A DNA stretch of 64,000 nt from Leisingera daeponensis DSM 23529 (lineage in GTDB: Bacteria > Pseudomonadota > Alphaproteobacteria > Rhodobacterales > Rhodobacteraceae). The stretch is taken from assembly GCF_000473145.1 (NCBI RefSeq), contig NZ_KI421500.1:310225-374224 (forward strand), written 5' to 3'. This document shows, piece by piece, positions 14,772 through 24,168 of the stretch. How positions within the stretch are numbered: the first letter of the stretch is position 1; the number at the start of each line of letters is the position of its first letter. The notes under the pieces are model-generated. The model did no database searches and was not told where the DNA came from. It saw nothing but the letters and a program-made list of their open reading frames with translations. A program made the position numbers and the translations under genes.

Positions 14772-16591
14772 CAGTCCTCCATCGCCTCCAGCTCGTCAAT
14801 GAAGCCGGAAATCATGCTGAGGCCCTTGTCCCAGAACTGGGGATCGGTGGCATCGAGGCCGAAGGGCGCCAGCAGCTCCTTGTGGTGCTTGGAGCCGCCC
14901 GCCTTCAGCATCTCGAAATACTTGTCTTCGAAGCCTTCGGCGCCGCTCGCATAGACGGAGTAGAGCGCGTTCACGAGGCCATCGCCAAAGGCATAGGCGT
15001 AGACATAGAAGGGCGAGTGCACAAAGTGCGGGATATAGGCCCAGAAGGTCTCGTAACCGTCCATGTACTCGAAGGCTTCGCCCAGGCTTTCCGCCTGCAC
15101 CGACATCCAGATGGCGTTGATGTCATCCGGCGTCAGCTCACCCTCGGCGCGGGCGGCGTGCAGCTTGCATTCGAAGTCGTAGAAGGCGATCTGGCGCACA
15201 ACCGTGTTGATCATATCCTCGACCTTGCCCGCCAGAAGCACCTTGCGCTGCTCTTTGGTTTCGGCCTTGTCCAGCATCTTGCGGAAGGTCAGCATCTCGC
15301 CAAAGACAGAAGCGGTCTCCGCCAGGGTCAGCGGGGTGGAGGACAGCATCTCGCCCTGTTCGGCCGCCAGCACCTGATGCACGCCGTGGCCCAGTTCATG
15401 CGCCAGCGTCATCACGTCGCGCGGTTTGCCCAGATAGTTGAGCATCACATAGGGATGCACGTTGGTAACGGTCGGGTGGGCAAAGGCACCGGGCGCCTTG
15501 CCGGGTTTCACGCCGGCGTCGATCCAGCCGTCCGAGAAGAAGGGGGCTGCGATTTCGCCCATGCGGGGATCAAAGGCCTCATAGGCCTCCATGACGGTCT
15601 TTTCGGCCTCGTCCCAGCCAATAATGCGGCTGTCCTCCAGCGGCAGCGGCGCGTTGCGGTCCCAGACCTGCATCACGTCCAGCCCCAGCCATTTGCGCTT
15701 CAGCTCATAATAGCGGTGGCTGAGCTTGGGGTAGGCGGCAACCACCGCCTCGCGCAGCGCTTCGACCACTTCCGGTTCGACATCGTTGGACAGGTGGCGG
15801 CCGGTCTGCGGGCTGGGCATGCCGCGCCAGCGGTCGATGATTTCCTTTTCCTTTGCCTGCGTGTTGTGGACGCGGGCGAAGGTCTTGATGTTCTCGCCGA
15901 AAACGCGGGCCAGCTCGCGGGCGGCGGCCTCTCGCTTGCTGCGGTCCTGCTCGGTCAGCAGGTTCAGGGTGCCTTCGATGTTCAATTCTTCGCCGTCGAC
16001 AGTGAAGGTCAGGCCCGCGATGGTTTCGTCGAACAGCTTCTCCCAGGCGTCGCCGACGATGCCGAGATCGTGCATGAACTTCTCCAGCTCGTCGGACAGC
16101 TGGTAAGGTTTCATCGCGCGGATACGGCGGAACACGCTGGCATAGCGGGCGAGGTCTTCATTGGCGTTCAGATGCGCCTGCATCGCGTCATCTTCGATCC
16201 GGTTCAGTTCCAGCGTGAAGAACACCAGCGGGGTGGTGGCGATGGTCACCTTTTCCTGGCAGTCCGACAGGAAGGCGGCGCGGTCCGCATCGGTGGTCAG
16301 CTGGTAATAGCGCAGACCGGCAAAGGACATGATGCGGCCGGCGATGTTGTTGATCTTCTCGTTGCGCTGCACGCATTCCAGCAGGCCGTCTGCGTCCAGG
16401 TCTGCCAGCTTGCCCTCGTAGTCGGCGGCAAAGGCGGCGCATTCCTTTTGCAGCCAGTCCAGGTCGCGGGCCAGTTCGGGGGCGTCCTCAGACGCGTAGA
16501 GGTCGCTGAGGTCCCATTCCGGCAGGTTGCCGAGGCCGCCGGAACCGGCAGTGGCGTTTGCGTCGCGGACGGGGAAGGGAAGCTGGAACAT
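14771..16591 (-). CDS. pepF: Oligoendopeptidase F (M3 family)
   Basis: A cytoplasmic zinc metallopeptidase that cleaves short peptides. The 606-aa length is normal for PepF. TLAHELGHGVHQ carries the HExxH zinc site, with the third ligand Glu in the following ETASVFGEML block. I chose ATG 16591 (MFQLPFPVRD) because AGGAG lies 6 nt upstream; ATG 16606 is also open. It is first in a minus-strand operon with the GNAT and small membrane genes. Confidence 0.94.
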   Translation of the reverse strand: MFQLPFPVRDANATAGSGGLGNLPEWDLSDLYASEDAPELARDLDWLQKECAAFAADYEGKLADLDADGLLECVQRNEKINNIAGRIMSFAGLRYYQLTTDADRAAFLSDCQEKVTIATTPLVFFTLELNRIEDDAMQAHLNANEDLARYASVFRRIRAMKPYQLSDELEKFMHDLGIVGDAWEKLFDETIAGLTFTVDGEELNIEGTLNLLTEQDRSKREAAARELARVFGENIKTFARVHNTQAKEKEIIDRWRGMPSPQTGRHLSNDVEPEVVEALREAVVAAYPKLSHRYYELKRKWLGLDVMQVWDRNAPLPLEDSRIIGWDEAEKTVMEAYEAFDPRMGEIAAPFFSDGWIDAGVKPGKAPGAFAHPTVTNVHPYVMLNYLGKPRDVMTLAHELGHGVHQVLAAEQGEMLSSTPLTLAETASVFGEMLTFRKMLDKAETKEQRKVLLAGKVEDMINTVVRQIAFYDFECKLHAARAEGELTPDDINAIWMSVQAESLGEAFEYMDGYETFWAYIPHFVHSPFYVYAYAFGDGLVNALYSVYASGAEGFEDKYFEMLKAGGSKHHKELLAPFGLDATDPQFWDKGLSMISGFIDELEAMED

Positions 16592-16750
16592 GGGGGCTCC
16601 TGTCATGAGAAATGCTTTGACCCAACATCTAAGCGGCGGCTTGCTGGATCACAAGCAGCCGGGGGCGGATCAGCGCAGGAGAATGACAGAGACGGGTAAC
16701 GGCCGGGTAAAAGGGGCGCGCGCTGAACAGGCAACGGGATGCCGCGGGGG

Positions 16751-17713
16751 TCAGCCGCCGTGCTGCTCGAACAGGCGGCACATGCGGGAGAACACATGCG
16801 CGCGGATGTCCGGGGTTTCCATCATCACCTCATGCTGGCCGCCCTCGATCAGGTCCAGCTCGCCACCGGGCCAGCGGTCCATGCGGTCGTGGATCGCCTC
16901 GCAGTTGACGATCTGCTCGTCGGTGCCCAGGAACGTGATGCAGGGCAGCGCGGGGGAGGGCTGCTGCGCCAGCCAGGCGCATTCCTCCAGGCTGACGCGC
17001 AGCCATTGGATGGTGGGGCCGCCAAGCGCCAGGTCCGGCTGGGCCTCCAGCTGGGCGTGCATCATCCGGTACATCTCAGGATCGGTGGTCAGGGTGTTGC
17101 CTTCAAACGGGGTGATCTGGACGTATTGCTCCAGCGCAGTGGTCGGCAGCAGCCGCTCGTGCAGGCGCAGATACGGCGCGATTCCGCTGAGGACGCGCAC
17201 CAGCGGGCGCATCAGCGGCGGGATCTGGATGCCCCACATCGGGCCGGTGAAGCAGCAGGCCCTGACGTCCAGCCCTTCGATCAGCGCCCGCAGGCCGATG
17301 GCGCCGCCCATGGAATGGCCCACCAGGAACCAGGGCCGGGGCAGCTCCAGCTGGTCCGCCAGCGCCGTGAGTGCCCGAACGTCTTTCTGGAAATCGGTGA
17401 AATGGCCCACGTGGCCCAGGCGGCGCTCTGCCAGCATCCGCCCGGCCAGCCCCTGGCCGCGCCAGTCCGCGGTGAGGGTGGCATAGCCGCAGGCGGCAAA
17501 CTCCGCCGCGGCAAGGCCGTACTTCTCGATATACTCCGTGCGCCCGGGGAACAGCAGGACCGTGCCCTTGGCCGTCCCCTCAGGATGCCAATGGCCTGCA
17601 CGGATGCGCAGGCCGTCAGCGGTCTGGACCCAATGGGCTGCGCCCTTCGCCGGCCCCTGCGCGATCTCCGCGAACAGGGGGGCGGGCTGCAGCTCCACCG
17701 GGGCGCCGTCCAT
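16751..17713 (-). CDS. Alpha/beta hydrolase, lysophospholipase-like (PldB type)
   Basis: A 320-aa serine hydrolase of the Hydrolase_4/PldB group. GHSMGG holds the nucleophile Ser, LGTDEQIV the likely acid, and GGQHEVMME the His; FPGRTEYIEKY is the family oxyanion region. No signal peptide is visible. Likely substrates are lysophospholipids or monoglycerides, but this is by family only. Its ATG overlaps the SCP2 gene stop (TGATG), so a lipid-binding protein and a lipase-like enzyme are co-translated. Confidence 0.87.
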   Translation of the reverse strand: MDGAPVELQPAPLFAEIAQGPAKGAAHWVQTADGLRIRAGHWHPEGTAKGTVLLFPGRTEYIEKYGLAAAEFAACGYATLTADWRGQGLAGRMLAERRLGHVGHFTDFQKDVRALTALADQLELPRPWFLVGHSMGGAIGLRALIEGLDVRACCFTGPMWGIQIPPLMRPLVRVLSGIAPYLRLHERLLPTTALEQYVQITPFEGNTLTTDPEMYRMMHAQLEAQPDLALGGPTIQWLRVSLEECAWLAQQPSPALPCITFLGTDEQIVNCEAIHDRMDRWPGGELDLIEGGQHEVMMETPDIRAHVFSRMCRLFEQHGG

Positions 17714-18003
17714 CAGGCCAGCGCCGCCGCCAGCTTCATCGCGGCGCCCATGTCGCCGTCGATGGTCAGCTTGCCGGACATGAAGGCGGCGGTCGGGTTC
17801 AGCTCGCCGTCCAGGATCGCCTGGAACGTGTCGGCATCTGCGGTCATCGTCACGTCCGCTTCTTCGTCGCCGGCACGGGCGCCGGCGCCGTCCAGCATGA
17901 TGGCGCCCAGGCCTTCGATCTGGAACTTGGCGGTGGAATCGAATTCGCCCGCATCCAGCTTGCCGTTCAGGGCTTCTGCCGCCTGTTCAAGGGTAACGCT
18001 CAT
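17713..18003 (-). CDS. SCP2 sterol-binding domain protein
   Basis: A 96-aa single-domain SCP2 protein, a lipid-binding fold. FQIEGLGAIMLDGAG and MTADADTFQAILDGELNPTAAFMSGKLTI (positions about 34-80) are typical. It lacks a signal peptide, so it should be cytoplasmic. ATG 18003 was chosen over an upstream extension because the domain begins right there. It overlaps the lysophospholipase-like gene by one base. Confidence 0.88.
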   Translation of the reverse strand: MSVTLEQAAEALNGKLDAGEFDSTAKFQIEGLGAIMLDGAGARAGDEEADVTMTADADTFQAILDGELNPTAAFMSGKLTIDGDMGAAMKLAAALA

Positions 18004-18103
18004 ATCGGTCCTCAATCTGTTGGGCGCGCTTATAGCACAAACCTGTGAAGCATGTGCATCCAATACTGGAAAATGCAGCGCGCGGGATTACACTGGGGGC
18101 ATC

Positions 18104-18670
18104 ATGCTGGCAAAATTTCCAAAGCTCAAAGCTATCGTGGCGGCAACAGCGGCCTCAGTTATCATATCCCTGCCTGGCCAGGGGCATGCGCAGGGCCTGC
18201 CGGCCGATGTGCTGCTGCAGGATCTGGCCTCTGCCGGGGCGACGGAGGCTGCGGCGATTGACCGCGAGCTGCAGGCGCTTTGGGCCAAGAGCGGCTCGCC
18301 CTCCATGGACCTGCTGCTGCGGCGCGGCACCGACGCGATTGAACGCGGCGATCTGCAGCAGGCGGCAGAGCATCTGACGGCGCTGACAGACCATGCGCCG
18401 GAGTTCGCCCGCGGCTGGTATCAGCGCGCCCGGGTTTACTTCGCGATGGGTCTCTACGGCCCGTCTGTCGCCGACCTGGAACGCGCGCTGGCCTTGAATC
18501 CCCAGGATTACAACGCCATCTACGCGCTGGGCGCGCTGTTTGAACAGTTCCGTGAGCCTGCGCGCGCCTACCAGGCCTACCAGCGCGCCAAGGCTATACA
18601 TCCGCACCACGAGGAAGTAAGCAGCGCCCTCGAACGTCTGAAGCTCTCGGTCGAGGGCAGGGAACTCTAA
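18104..18670 (+). CDS. Periplasmic TPR-repeat protein
   Basis: A 188-aa protein with a signal peptide (about residues 1-29, ending GQGHAQ) and three TPR-like units: LLLRRGTDAIERGDLQQAAE, ARGWYQRARVYFAMGLYGPS and YNAIYALGALFEQFREPARA. It is a scaffold-type protein, common in roseobacters; the partner is unknown. It ends 27 bp before the helicase gene. Confidence 0.82.
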   Translation: MLAKFPKLKAIVAATAASVIISLPGQGHAQGLPADVLLQDLASAGATEAAAIDRELQALWAKSGSPSMDLLLRRGTDAIERGDLQQAAEHLTALTDHAPEFARGWYQRARVYFAMGLYGPSVADLERALALNPQDYNAIYALGALFEQFREPARAYQAYQRAKAIHPHHEEVSSALERLKLSVEGREL

Positions 18671-18697
18671 GCCCTCTCGGGGGCGGGGGCTGAAGCA

Positions 18698-21649
18698 ATG
18701 GCAAGCGCATCGCGGATCGTGGCCGTCCTCGGCCCGACCAATACCGGCAAAACCCATTACGCCATCGAACGCATGCTGGGTTACCGCACCGGGGTGATGG
18801 GATTCCCGCTGCGTCTGCTTGCGCGCGAGGTCTATGACAAGGTGGTGGCGGCCCGCGGCCCCTCGGTGGTGGCGCTGGTCACCGGCGAGGAACGCATCGT
18901 GCCTCCCCGGGCGCAGTACTGGATCTGCACGGTGGAGGCGATGCCCGAGGGCATGGGCTGCGACTTCCTGGCGATCGACGAGATCCAGCTCTGCGCCGAC
19001 CCGGAGCGCGGCCATGTCTTCACCGACCGTCTCCTGCGCGCCCGCGGCACGCAGGAGACGCTGTTCCTGGGCGCCGACACCATGCGCGGTCCGATTTCGG
19101 CGCTGGTGCCGGGCGTCGAGTTCCACCGCCGGGAGCGGATGTCCGATCTGGTCTACACGGGTTCGAAAAAGATAAGCCGGATGCCGCCGCGCACTGCCAT
19201 CGTCGGGTTCTCGGTTGATAATGTCTATGCCATTGCCGAGCTGATCCGCCGCCAGAAGGGCGGTGCGGCGGTGGTGATGGGCGCGCTTTCCCCGCGCACC
19301 CGCAACGCCCAGGTGGCGCTGTATCAAAATGGCGAGGTCGACTATCTGGTCGCAACTGACGCCATCGGCATGGGACTGAACCTCGACATCGACCACGTGG
19401 CGTTTTCCTCCACCACCAAGTTCGACGGCCGCCGGATGCGCCCGCTGGCCCCCAATGAACTGGCCCAGATCGCAGGCCGCGCGGGCCGCGGGATGAGCCA
19501 CGGCACCTTCGGCGTCACCGGCGATGCCCGGCCGCTGGATGAAGGCACCGCCTCGGCGATCATGAACCACCAGTTCACGCCGCTGAAAAAGCTCAACTGG
19601 CGCTCTGCCGATCTCCAGTTCGGCACCGTCGAGGCGCTGATCAACTCGCTCGAATCAAGCCCCTCGAACGAGCATCTGACCAAGGCGCGCGAGGCCGACG
19701 ACCTGGGCGCGCTGAAGATGCTGTCGCGCGAATCCTCCATCATCGCCCGCACCACCAACGCGCAATCGGTGAGACTGCTGTGGGATGTCTGCCGGATTCC
19801 CGACTTCCGCGGCATCAGCCATGCGGAACATACCTCGCTTCTGGGCGTTATCTTTGAGCATCTGCACGGCGGCGGCGTGGTGCCTGATGACTGGATGGCC
19901 CGCCAGATCAAGCGGATTGACCGGACCGACGGCAACATAGATACCCTGTCCAAGCGTCTGGCCTTTATCCGGACGTGGACATATGTCGCGCAGCGGAATG
20001 GCTGGCTGCGTGACGAAAGCCATTGGCGCGGGGAAACGCGCGCTGTAGAAGACAGATTGTCAGACGCGCTGCACGAGCGCTTGACTCAGCGATTTGTGGA
20101 CCGGCGCACATCCGTGCTTCTGCGCCGGCTCAAACAGAAGGAGGCCCTTTTGGCCGAAGTGAATGACAAGGGTGAAGTGACGGTCGAAGGCGAATTCGTC
20201 GGCCGTCTGGAAGGGTTCCGGTTCAGCCCGGACAAAGGTGCGCAGGGTGCTGAGGCAAAAGCCTTGAAAGCGGCCTCGCTGCAGGCTTTGGCGCCGCAAT
20301 TCCATCTGCGTGCGGACCGGTTCTATAACGCACCCGATACCGAGATCGATTATACCGAGCAGGGCGGCCTGATGTGGGGCGGCGATGCGGTGGGCAAGCT
20401 GGTGGCCGGCGCAGACGCGCTGAGCCCGCAGATCGAGGTGTTCGTCGACGACGCCGCCGGGCCGGATGTCGCCCAGAAGGTGGAGCGCCGCCTGCTGCAT
20501 TTCATCACCCGCAAGATCAACGCGCTGTTCGAGCCGCTGCTGAACCTGCAGAAGGACGAAGAGCTGACCGGCCTGGCGCGCGGTTTTGCCTTCAGGATGG
20601 TCGAAAACCTCGGCGTGCTGCCGCGTGCAGGCGTTGCGCAGGAGGTGAAGGATCTGGATCAGGACGCCCGCGGCGCGCTGCGCAAGCACGGCATCCGCTT
20701 CGGCCAGTTCACCATTTTCATGCCGCTGCTGCTGAAGCCCGCGCCGACCCGTCTGCGCCTGGTGCTGTGGTCGCTGGCCAACGGCCTGCAGGACTTCCCG
20801 GAGGCGCCGCCGCCGGGCCTGGTCACCGTGCCGTCGATCAAGGACGCGCCCGAGGGCTATGACACTATGTGCGGCTACCGCGCCGCAGGCGAGCGGATGA
20901 TCCGCATCGACATGCTGGAGCGTCTGGCCGATATGCTGCGCGCCGAAGACAGCCGCGGCGGCTTTGAAGCCAAGGCCGACATGCTGTCGATCACCGGCAT
21001 GACGCTGGAGCAGTTCGCCGACCTGATGCAGGGCCTGGGCTACAGCGCTGAGAAGGGCGAGCGCCAGAAGGTCAAGCCGGTGGATGCCGTAGTGACCGAA
21101 ACCGGCACCCCGTCCGAAGACAAGCCGGTGATGGACGCCGCGGCAGAGGTCGAGAACACGCCTGCCGCCGCACCGGCAGAAGAAGCTGAAGCCGCTCCCG
21201 CGGACGTGCCCGCAGGCACTGAAGCGATCGAGGATGCAGGCGTTGCCCCGGTGGCCGAGGAACCGGCCGAGCCGGTGGCTGAGACGCCGGTTGCAGAAAC
21301 TGCTGCGGATGAAATCCCGGTGGGCGAAGCGGCCGACGCCACGCTGGACGCAGCGGAGACAGAAGTCTTTTACACCTTCACCTGGGGCGGCACCCGGGGC
21401 GGACGCCAGGGCGGCCAGCGCCAGCAGAACCGCCGTCCGCAGGGCGACGGCAAGCCGGGCGGCAAGGGCAAGCCGCGCAGCGGTAAAGGCGGCGGCGAAG
21501 GCGGCCACGGCAAACCGGGCCGCAAGGGCGGTCCGCGTCAGGACAAGGGCGCCAAGACCTATTCCTCGCGTCCCGCCAGGAAGGAAAAGCAGATCGACCC
21601 GGACAACCCCTTCGCCGCTGCGCTGATGGGGCTGAAACAGGGCGACTGA
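18698..21649 (+). CDS. SUV3-like superfamily 2 RNA helicase
   Basis: A 983-aa ATP-dependent helicase related to mitochondrial SUV3 (SUPV3L1), which works in the RNA degradosome. Walker A GPTNTGKT is at 12-19, DEIQ at 94-97, ATDAIGMGLNL at 219-229 and motif VI QIAGRAGR at 257-264. The helicase plus C-terminal SUV3-type region ends around residue 790. An Ala/Glu/Pro-rich acidic linker of about 100 residues follows, then a basic Gly/Arg/Lys-rich tail (889-983) that probably binds RNA. It runs into the S4 RNA-binding gene 7 bp downstream, suggesting an RNA-metabolism operon. Confidence 0.88.
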   Translation: MASASRIVAVLGPTNTGKTHYAIERMLGYRTGVMGFPLRLLAREVYDKVVAARGPSVVALVTGEERIVPPRAQYWICTVEAMPEGMGCDFLAIDEIQLCADPERGHVFTDRLLRARGTQETLFLGADTMRGPISALVPGVEFHRRERMSDLVYTGSKKISRMPPRTAIVGFSVDNVYAIAELIRRQKGGAAVVMGALSPRTRNAQVALYQNGEVDYLVATDAIGMGLNLDIDHVAFSSTTKFDGRRMRPLAPNELAQIAGRAGRGMSHGTFGVTGDARPLDEGTASAIMNHQFTPLKKLNWRSADLQFGTVEALINSLESSPSNEHLTKAREADDLGALKMLSRESSIIARTTNAQSVRLLWDVCRIPDFRGISHAEHTSLLGVIFEHLHGGGVVPDDWMARQIKRIDRTDGNIDTLSKRLAFIRTWTYVAQRNGWLRDESHWRGETRAVEDRLSDALHERLTQRFVDRRTSVLLRRLKQKEALLAEVNDKGEVTVEGEFVGRLEGFRFSPDKGAQGAEAKALKAASLQALAPQFHLRADRFYNAPDTEIDYTEQGGLMWGGDAVGKLVAGADALSPQIEVFVDDAAGPDVAQKVERRLLHFITRKINALFEPLLNLQKDEELTGLARGFAFRMVENLGVLPRAGVAQEVKDLDQDARGALRKHGIRFGQFTIFMPLLLKPAPTRLRLVLWSLANGLQDFPEAPPPGLVTVPSIKDAPEGYDTMCGYRAAGERMIRIDMLERLADMLRAEDSRGGFEAKADMLSITGMTLEQFADLMQGLGYSAEKGERQKVKPVDAVVTETGTPSEDKPVMDAAAEVENTPAAAPAEEAEAAPADVPAGTEAIEDAGVAPVAEEPAEPVAETPVAETAADEIPVGEAADATLDAAETEVFYTFTWGGTRGGRQGGQRQQNRRPQGDGKPGGKGKPRSGKGGGEGGHGKPGRKGGPRQDKGAKTYSSRPARKEKQIDPDNPFAAALMGLKQGD

Positions 21650-21656
21650 ACCGGCC

Positions 21657-22031
21657 ATGGCCGACGGCGCGCCCCGGATCCGCATCGACAAATGGCTGTG
21701 GTATGCGCGGTTTTTCAAGACCCGCAGCCTGGCCGCCAAACTGGTCGGCGCGGGCCATGTGCGCGTCAACGGCACCAAGGCATCGAAACCGGCTCAGAAC
21801 GTCTCCCCCGGGGACGTTCTGACCTTCGCCCAGGGCAAGGTCATCCGCGTGGTCCGCATCGAGGCCACCGGCGAACGCCGCGGCCCGGCGCCGGAAGCGC
21901 AGGCCCTTTATTTCGATATGACGGAGAAGCAGGAAAACGTTCCGGCCAATCCCAAGTTCGAAGGAAAAGGCCGCCCGGACAAAAAAGCCCGCAGGGCGCT
22001 TGATCTTACTCGCAAGCAGGATACCCTTTGA
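21657..22031 (+). CDS. S4-domain RNA-binding protein (Hsp15-like)
   Basis: A 124-aa protein with an N-terminal S4 domain (IRIDKWLWYARFFKTRSLAA and VNGTKASKPAQNVSPGDVLT, residues 6-60) and a basic C-terminal extension. This matches the Hsp15/HslR family, which in E. coli rescues 50S subunits carrying nascent chains. It starts 7 bp after the helicase stop. Confidence 0.9.
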   Translation: MADGAPRIRIDKWLWYARFFKTRSLAAKLVGAGHVRVNGTKASKPAQNVSPGDVLTFAQGKVIRVVRIEATGERRGPAPEAQALYFDMTEKQENVPANPKFEGKGRPDKKARRALDLTRKQDTL

Positions 22032-22093
22032 CGGCTTGAAGCCTTGGCCGGTCTGGATTAGCTAGGCGCAAACGGATAACGGGACTCGGTACT

Positions 22094-22432
22094 ATGACCT
22101 ATGTCGTGACGGAAAACTGCATCGCCTGCAAATACACCGACTGTGTTGAGGTGTGCCCGGTCGACTGCTTCTATGAGGGCGAGAACACCCTGGTGATCCA
22201 CCCCGACGAATGCATCGACTGCGGCGTCTGCGAGCCGGAATGCCCGGCGGATGCGATCCGTCCGGACACCGAGCCGGACATGGACAAATGGGTTGAATTC
22301 AACCGCAAATATGCCGAGCTGTGGCCGGTGATCGTGTCCAAGAAAGACCCGCTGCCGGGCTATGAGGAACGTGACGGCGAAGAGGGCAAGATGGAGAAGT
22401 ACTTCTCCGAGGCGCCGGGCGAAGGCGGCTGA
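22094..22432 (+). CDS. fdxA: Seven-iron ferredoxin FdxA
   Basis: A 112-aa ferredoxin with 3Fe-4S and 4Fe-4S clusters: [17 protein letters not shown] near the N-terminus and [12 protein letters not shown] at about 39-50. A C-terminal extension (from [15 protein letters not shown]) is typical of alphaproteobacterial FdxA. It transfers electrons in the cytoplasm; the partner cannot be told. A terminator-like hairpin follows at 22511-22540. Confidence 0.95.
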   Translation: MTYVVTENCIACKYTDCVEVCPVDCFYEGENTLVIHPDECIDCGVCEPECPADAIRPDTEPDMDKWVEFNRKYAELWPVIVSKKDPLPGYEERDGEEGKMEKYFSEAPGEGG

Positions 22433-22510
22433 TTCTCCGTCCCGAGCGGCGATGGCGCAATTGTGCAAAAAACCGCCGCATTGCATAGGGATTTTACGGT
22501 CCCTGACCAG

Positions 22511-22540
22511 CGGGCTGTCTTTCAGGCGGCCCATTTTTAT
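22511..22540 (+). terminator. Probable fdxA terminator
   Basis: GGGC...GCCC with an inner CTG/CAG stem (22512-22533), followed by ATTTTTAT. It is about 80 bp after the fdxA stop and just upstream of the cdnL promoter. Confidence 0.55.
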
Positions 22541-22555
22541 GATATACTCTGGCCA

Positions 22556-22690
22556 CAATAGGCAAAAGAAATCGGAGTCCGCCCCGGGCGCACGCCTCAG
22601 GCGGTGCGTACTTTGGGCGCTATTTCTGCGAAGAAAATGTCCCGGGGACTGGTCCAGACCAACTGGCCGGAGTCCGGTGCTTTTTCGCGT
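22556..22690 (+). ncRNA. Structured cdnL leader or small RNA (candidate)
   Basis: After TATACT (22543-22548), AGTCC-(GC)-CCCGGG near 22575 pairs with CCCGGGGACT near 22645, enclosing the hairpin CGCACGCC-TCA-GGCGGTGCG. Two further hairpins follow (TGGTC/ACCA and CCGG/CCGG), the last leading into GCTTTTTC. This could be an attenuator, a 5' UTR or a separate small RNA. No known family was recognised. Confidence 0.3.
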
Positions 22691-22731
22691 TAATGCCGGT
22701 GCCGCCCGGCTGTGAGTGAGGAAAAACCTGT

Positions 22732-23241
22732 ATGACCAAGTCGAAGAAGCTCGAATTCCGCCCCGATGATTACGTGGTTTACCCGGCGCATGGCGTTGGC
22801 CAGATCATCTCGATCGAGGAGCAGGAAGTGGCCGGCTTTGCGCTGGAGCTTTTCGTGATCACTTTTGAAAAGGACAAGATGACCCTGCGGGTGCCGACCA
22901 ACAAGGCGACCGAAGTGGGGATGCGTTCGCTGAGCTCGCCGGATGTGATCGAGCAGGCGATGAAAACGCTGAAGGGCAAAGCCAAGGTGAAGCGCGCGAT
23001 GTGGTCGCGCCGCGCCCAGGAGTATGAGCAGAAGATCAACTCCGGCGACCTGATCTCGATCGCCGAAGTGGTCCGCGACCTGCACCGCACCGACGATCAG
23101 CGCGAGCAGAGCTACTCCGAGCGCCAGCTGTATGAGGCCGCGCTGGAGCGCCTCACCCGCGAAGTGGCCGCCGTCTCGGGCAATGATGAGATCGCCGCTG
23201 CCAAGCAGGTGGATGAGGTTCTGACCTCCCGCGCTGCCTGA
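22732..23241 (+). CDS. cdnL: CarD-family RNA polymerase-binding regulator CdnL
   Basis: A 169-aa CarD/CdnL protein. The N-terminal Tudor-like domain (FRPDDYVVYPAHGVGQIISI) binds the beta subunit of RNA polymerase. The C-terminal helical part (MWSRRAQEYEQKINSGDLIS, with conserved Trp) stabilises open complexes at rRNA and other growth promoters. The length matches alphaproteobacterial CdnL. It is a single gene with a long structured leader and its own terminator. Confidence 0.94.
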   Translation: MTKSKKLEFRPDDYVVYPAHGVGQIISIEEQEVAGFALELFVITFEKDKMTLRVPTNKATEVGMRSLSSPDVIEQAMKTLKGKAKVKRAMWSRRAQEYEQKINSGDLISIAEVVRDLHRTDDQREQSYSERQLYEAALERLTREVAAVSGNDEIAAAKQVDEVLTSRAA

Positions 23242-23261
23242 TCAGCCGGATCACAAGACAG

Positions 23262-23295
23262 AAGGGCCGTGCCTGCGAGGGCGCGGCCTTTTTTA
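23262..23295 (+). terminator. Terminator of cdnL
   Basis: An 11-bp GC stem with one bulge and one G-U pair (23262-23273 with 23280-23290) running into TTTTTT, 20 bp after the cdnL stop. Confidence 0.78.
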
Positions 23296-23308
23296 ATGCC
23301 TGCCCGGT

Positions 23309-24067
23309 TCAGCTGCAGATGGCGAGCAACGCGAGCAGCCCGGCAATTTCCGCCACCTGCTGCGCCGCGCCCAGAATGTCCCCGGTCTGGCCGCCGATCT
23401 TGGCCCTGGCCAGCGCGCCCAGCCCCAAAGCGGCCGCTCCCATTGCCAGGGCGGTGCCAAGGGCTGCCGCGCCAATCAGCGGCAGGGACAGGAGAACTGC
23501 AAGCCCTGCGGCCAGAAGGCAGGGCAGGGCGCGGGGGCGGCCCACGGTCTGCGACAGCCCTGCGGAGCGCGCATTGGGCAGCGCTGCCATCAGCGCGGGC
23601 ATCACTGCCCGGCTCATCATCGCCAGCGCCAGCAGCGGCCAGGGGCCTGCAACCTGCATCAGGGCGGCCAGCGCGGACCAGCGCAGGCCGAACCCCAGGA
23701 TCAGCGCGATCACCCCATAGGCCCCGCTGCGGCTGTCCTTCATGATCTCCAGCCGCCGCTCGCGGCTGAAACCGCCCCACAGCCCGTCGGCAGTGTCGGC
23801 CAGCCCGTCCTCATGCATGGCGCCGGTCAGAAGGACCTGAACCGACAGCGCCAGCCCGGCGGCCACCGCGGCAGGCAGGCCCGCCGCAAGCGTCAGCGCG
23901 GCCAGCAGTGCTGCGGGCAGGGCCACCGCCAGCCCGGCCAGCGGAAACGCCCAGACCGCCTTGGCCTGACGCTGAAACGCTTGCGGCGGCAGATGCGGCA
24001 GCGGCAGCCGGGTCAGCAGCACCAGCGCCAGAAGCACATCATTTGCCTGGATGTCGTTTTTTCGCAT
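23309..24067 (-). CDS. cobS: Adenosylcobinamide-GDP ribazoletransferase (cobalamin synthase)
   Basis: Integral membrane enzyme joining adenosylcobinamide-GDP and alpha-ribazole, the last assembly step of coenzyme B12. The 252-aa protein has five to six hydrophobic segments. The signature [15 protein letters not shown] (about 86-100) carries the acidic metal-binding residues. It is divergent from cobT, which makes the alpha-ribazole phosphate precursor. Confidence 0.94.
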   Translation of the reverse strand: MRKNDIQANDVLLALVLLTRLPLPHLPPQAFQRQAKAVWAFPLAGLAVALPAALLAALTLAAGLPAAVAAGLALSVQVLLTGAMHEDGLADTADGLWGGFSRERRLEIMKDSRSGAYGVIALILGFGLRWSALAALMQVAGPWPLLALAMMSRAVMPALMAALPNARSAGLSQTVGRPRALPCLLAAGLAVLLSLPLIGAAALGTALAMGAAALGLGALARAKIGGQTGDILGAAQQVAEIAGLLALLAICS

Positions 24068-24168
24068 TTACGGGCCTATTGCGGGGCTTGCGGCACTTCC
24101 GCCAGCGGTTAAACAGATTGCCAACCGCTTTATCCGCGTCACGCGCTCAGATGCAACGAGGCTTTCAT

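Larger units (their letters stand above)
22433..22731. other. Intergenic region fdxA-cdnL
   Basis: This 299-bp stretch holds the fdxA terminator, a promoter with TATACT at 22543-22548, and a strongly structured leader of about 175 nt before cdnL. No protein gene is seen. Confidence 0.6.

Noticed and set aside
14882..16699. Long open frame antisense to pepF
   Set aside because: Same reason: low-information His/Gly/Arg-rich translation opposite a clear peptidase.
24068..24168. Cobalamin riboswitch between cobS and cobT
   Set aside because: The gap is only 100 bp and lacks the B12-box; too short for the element.
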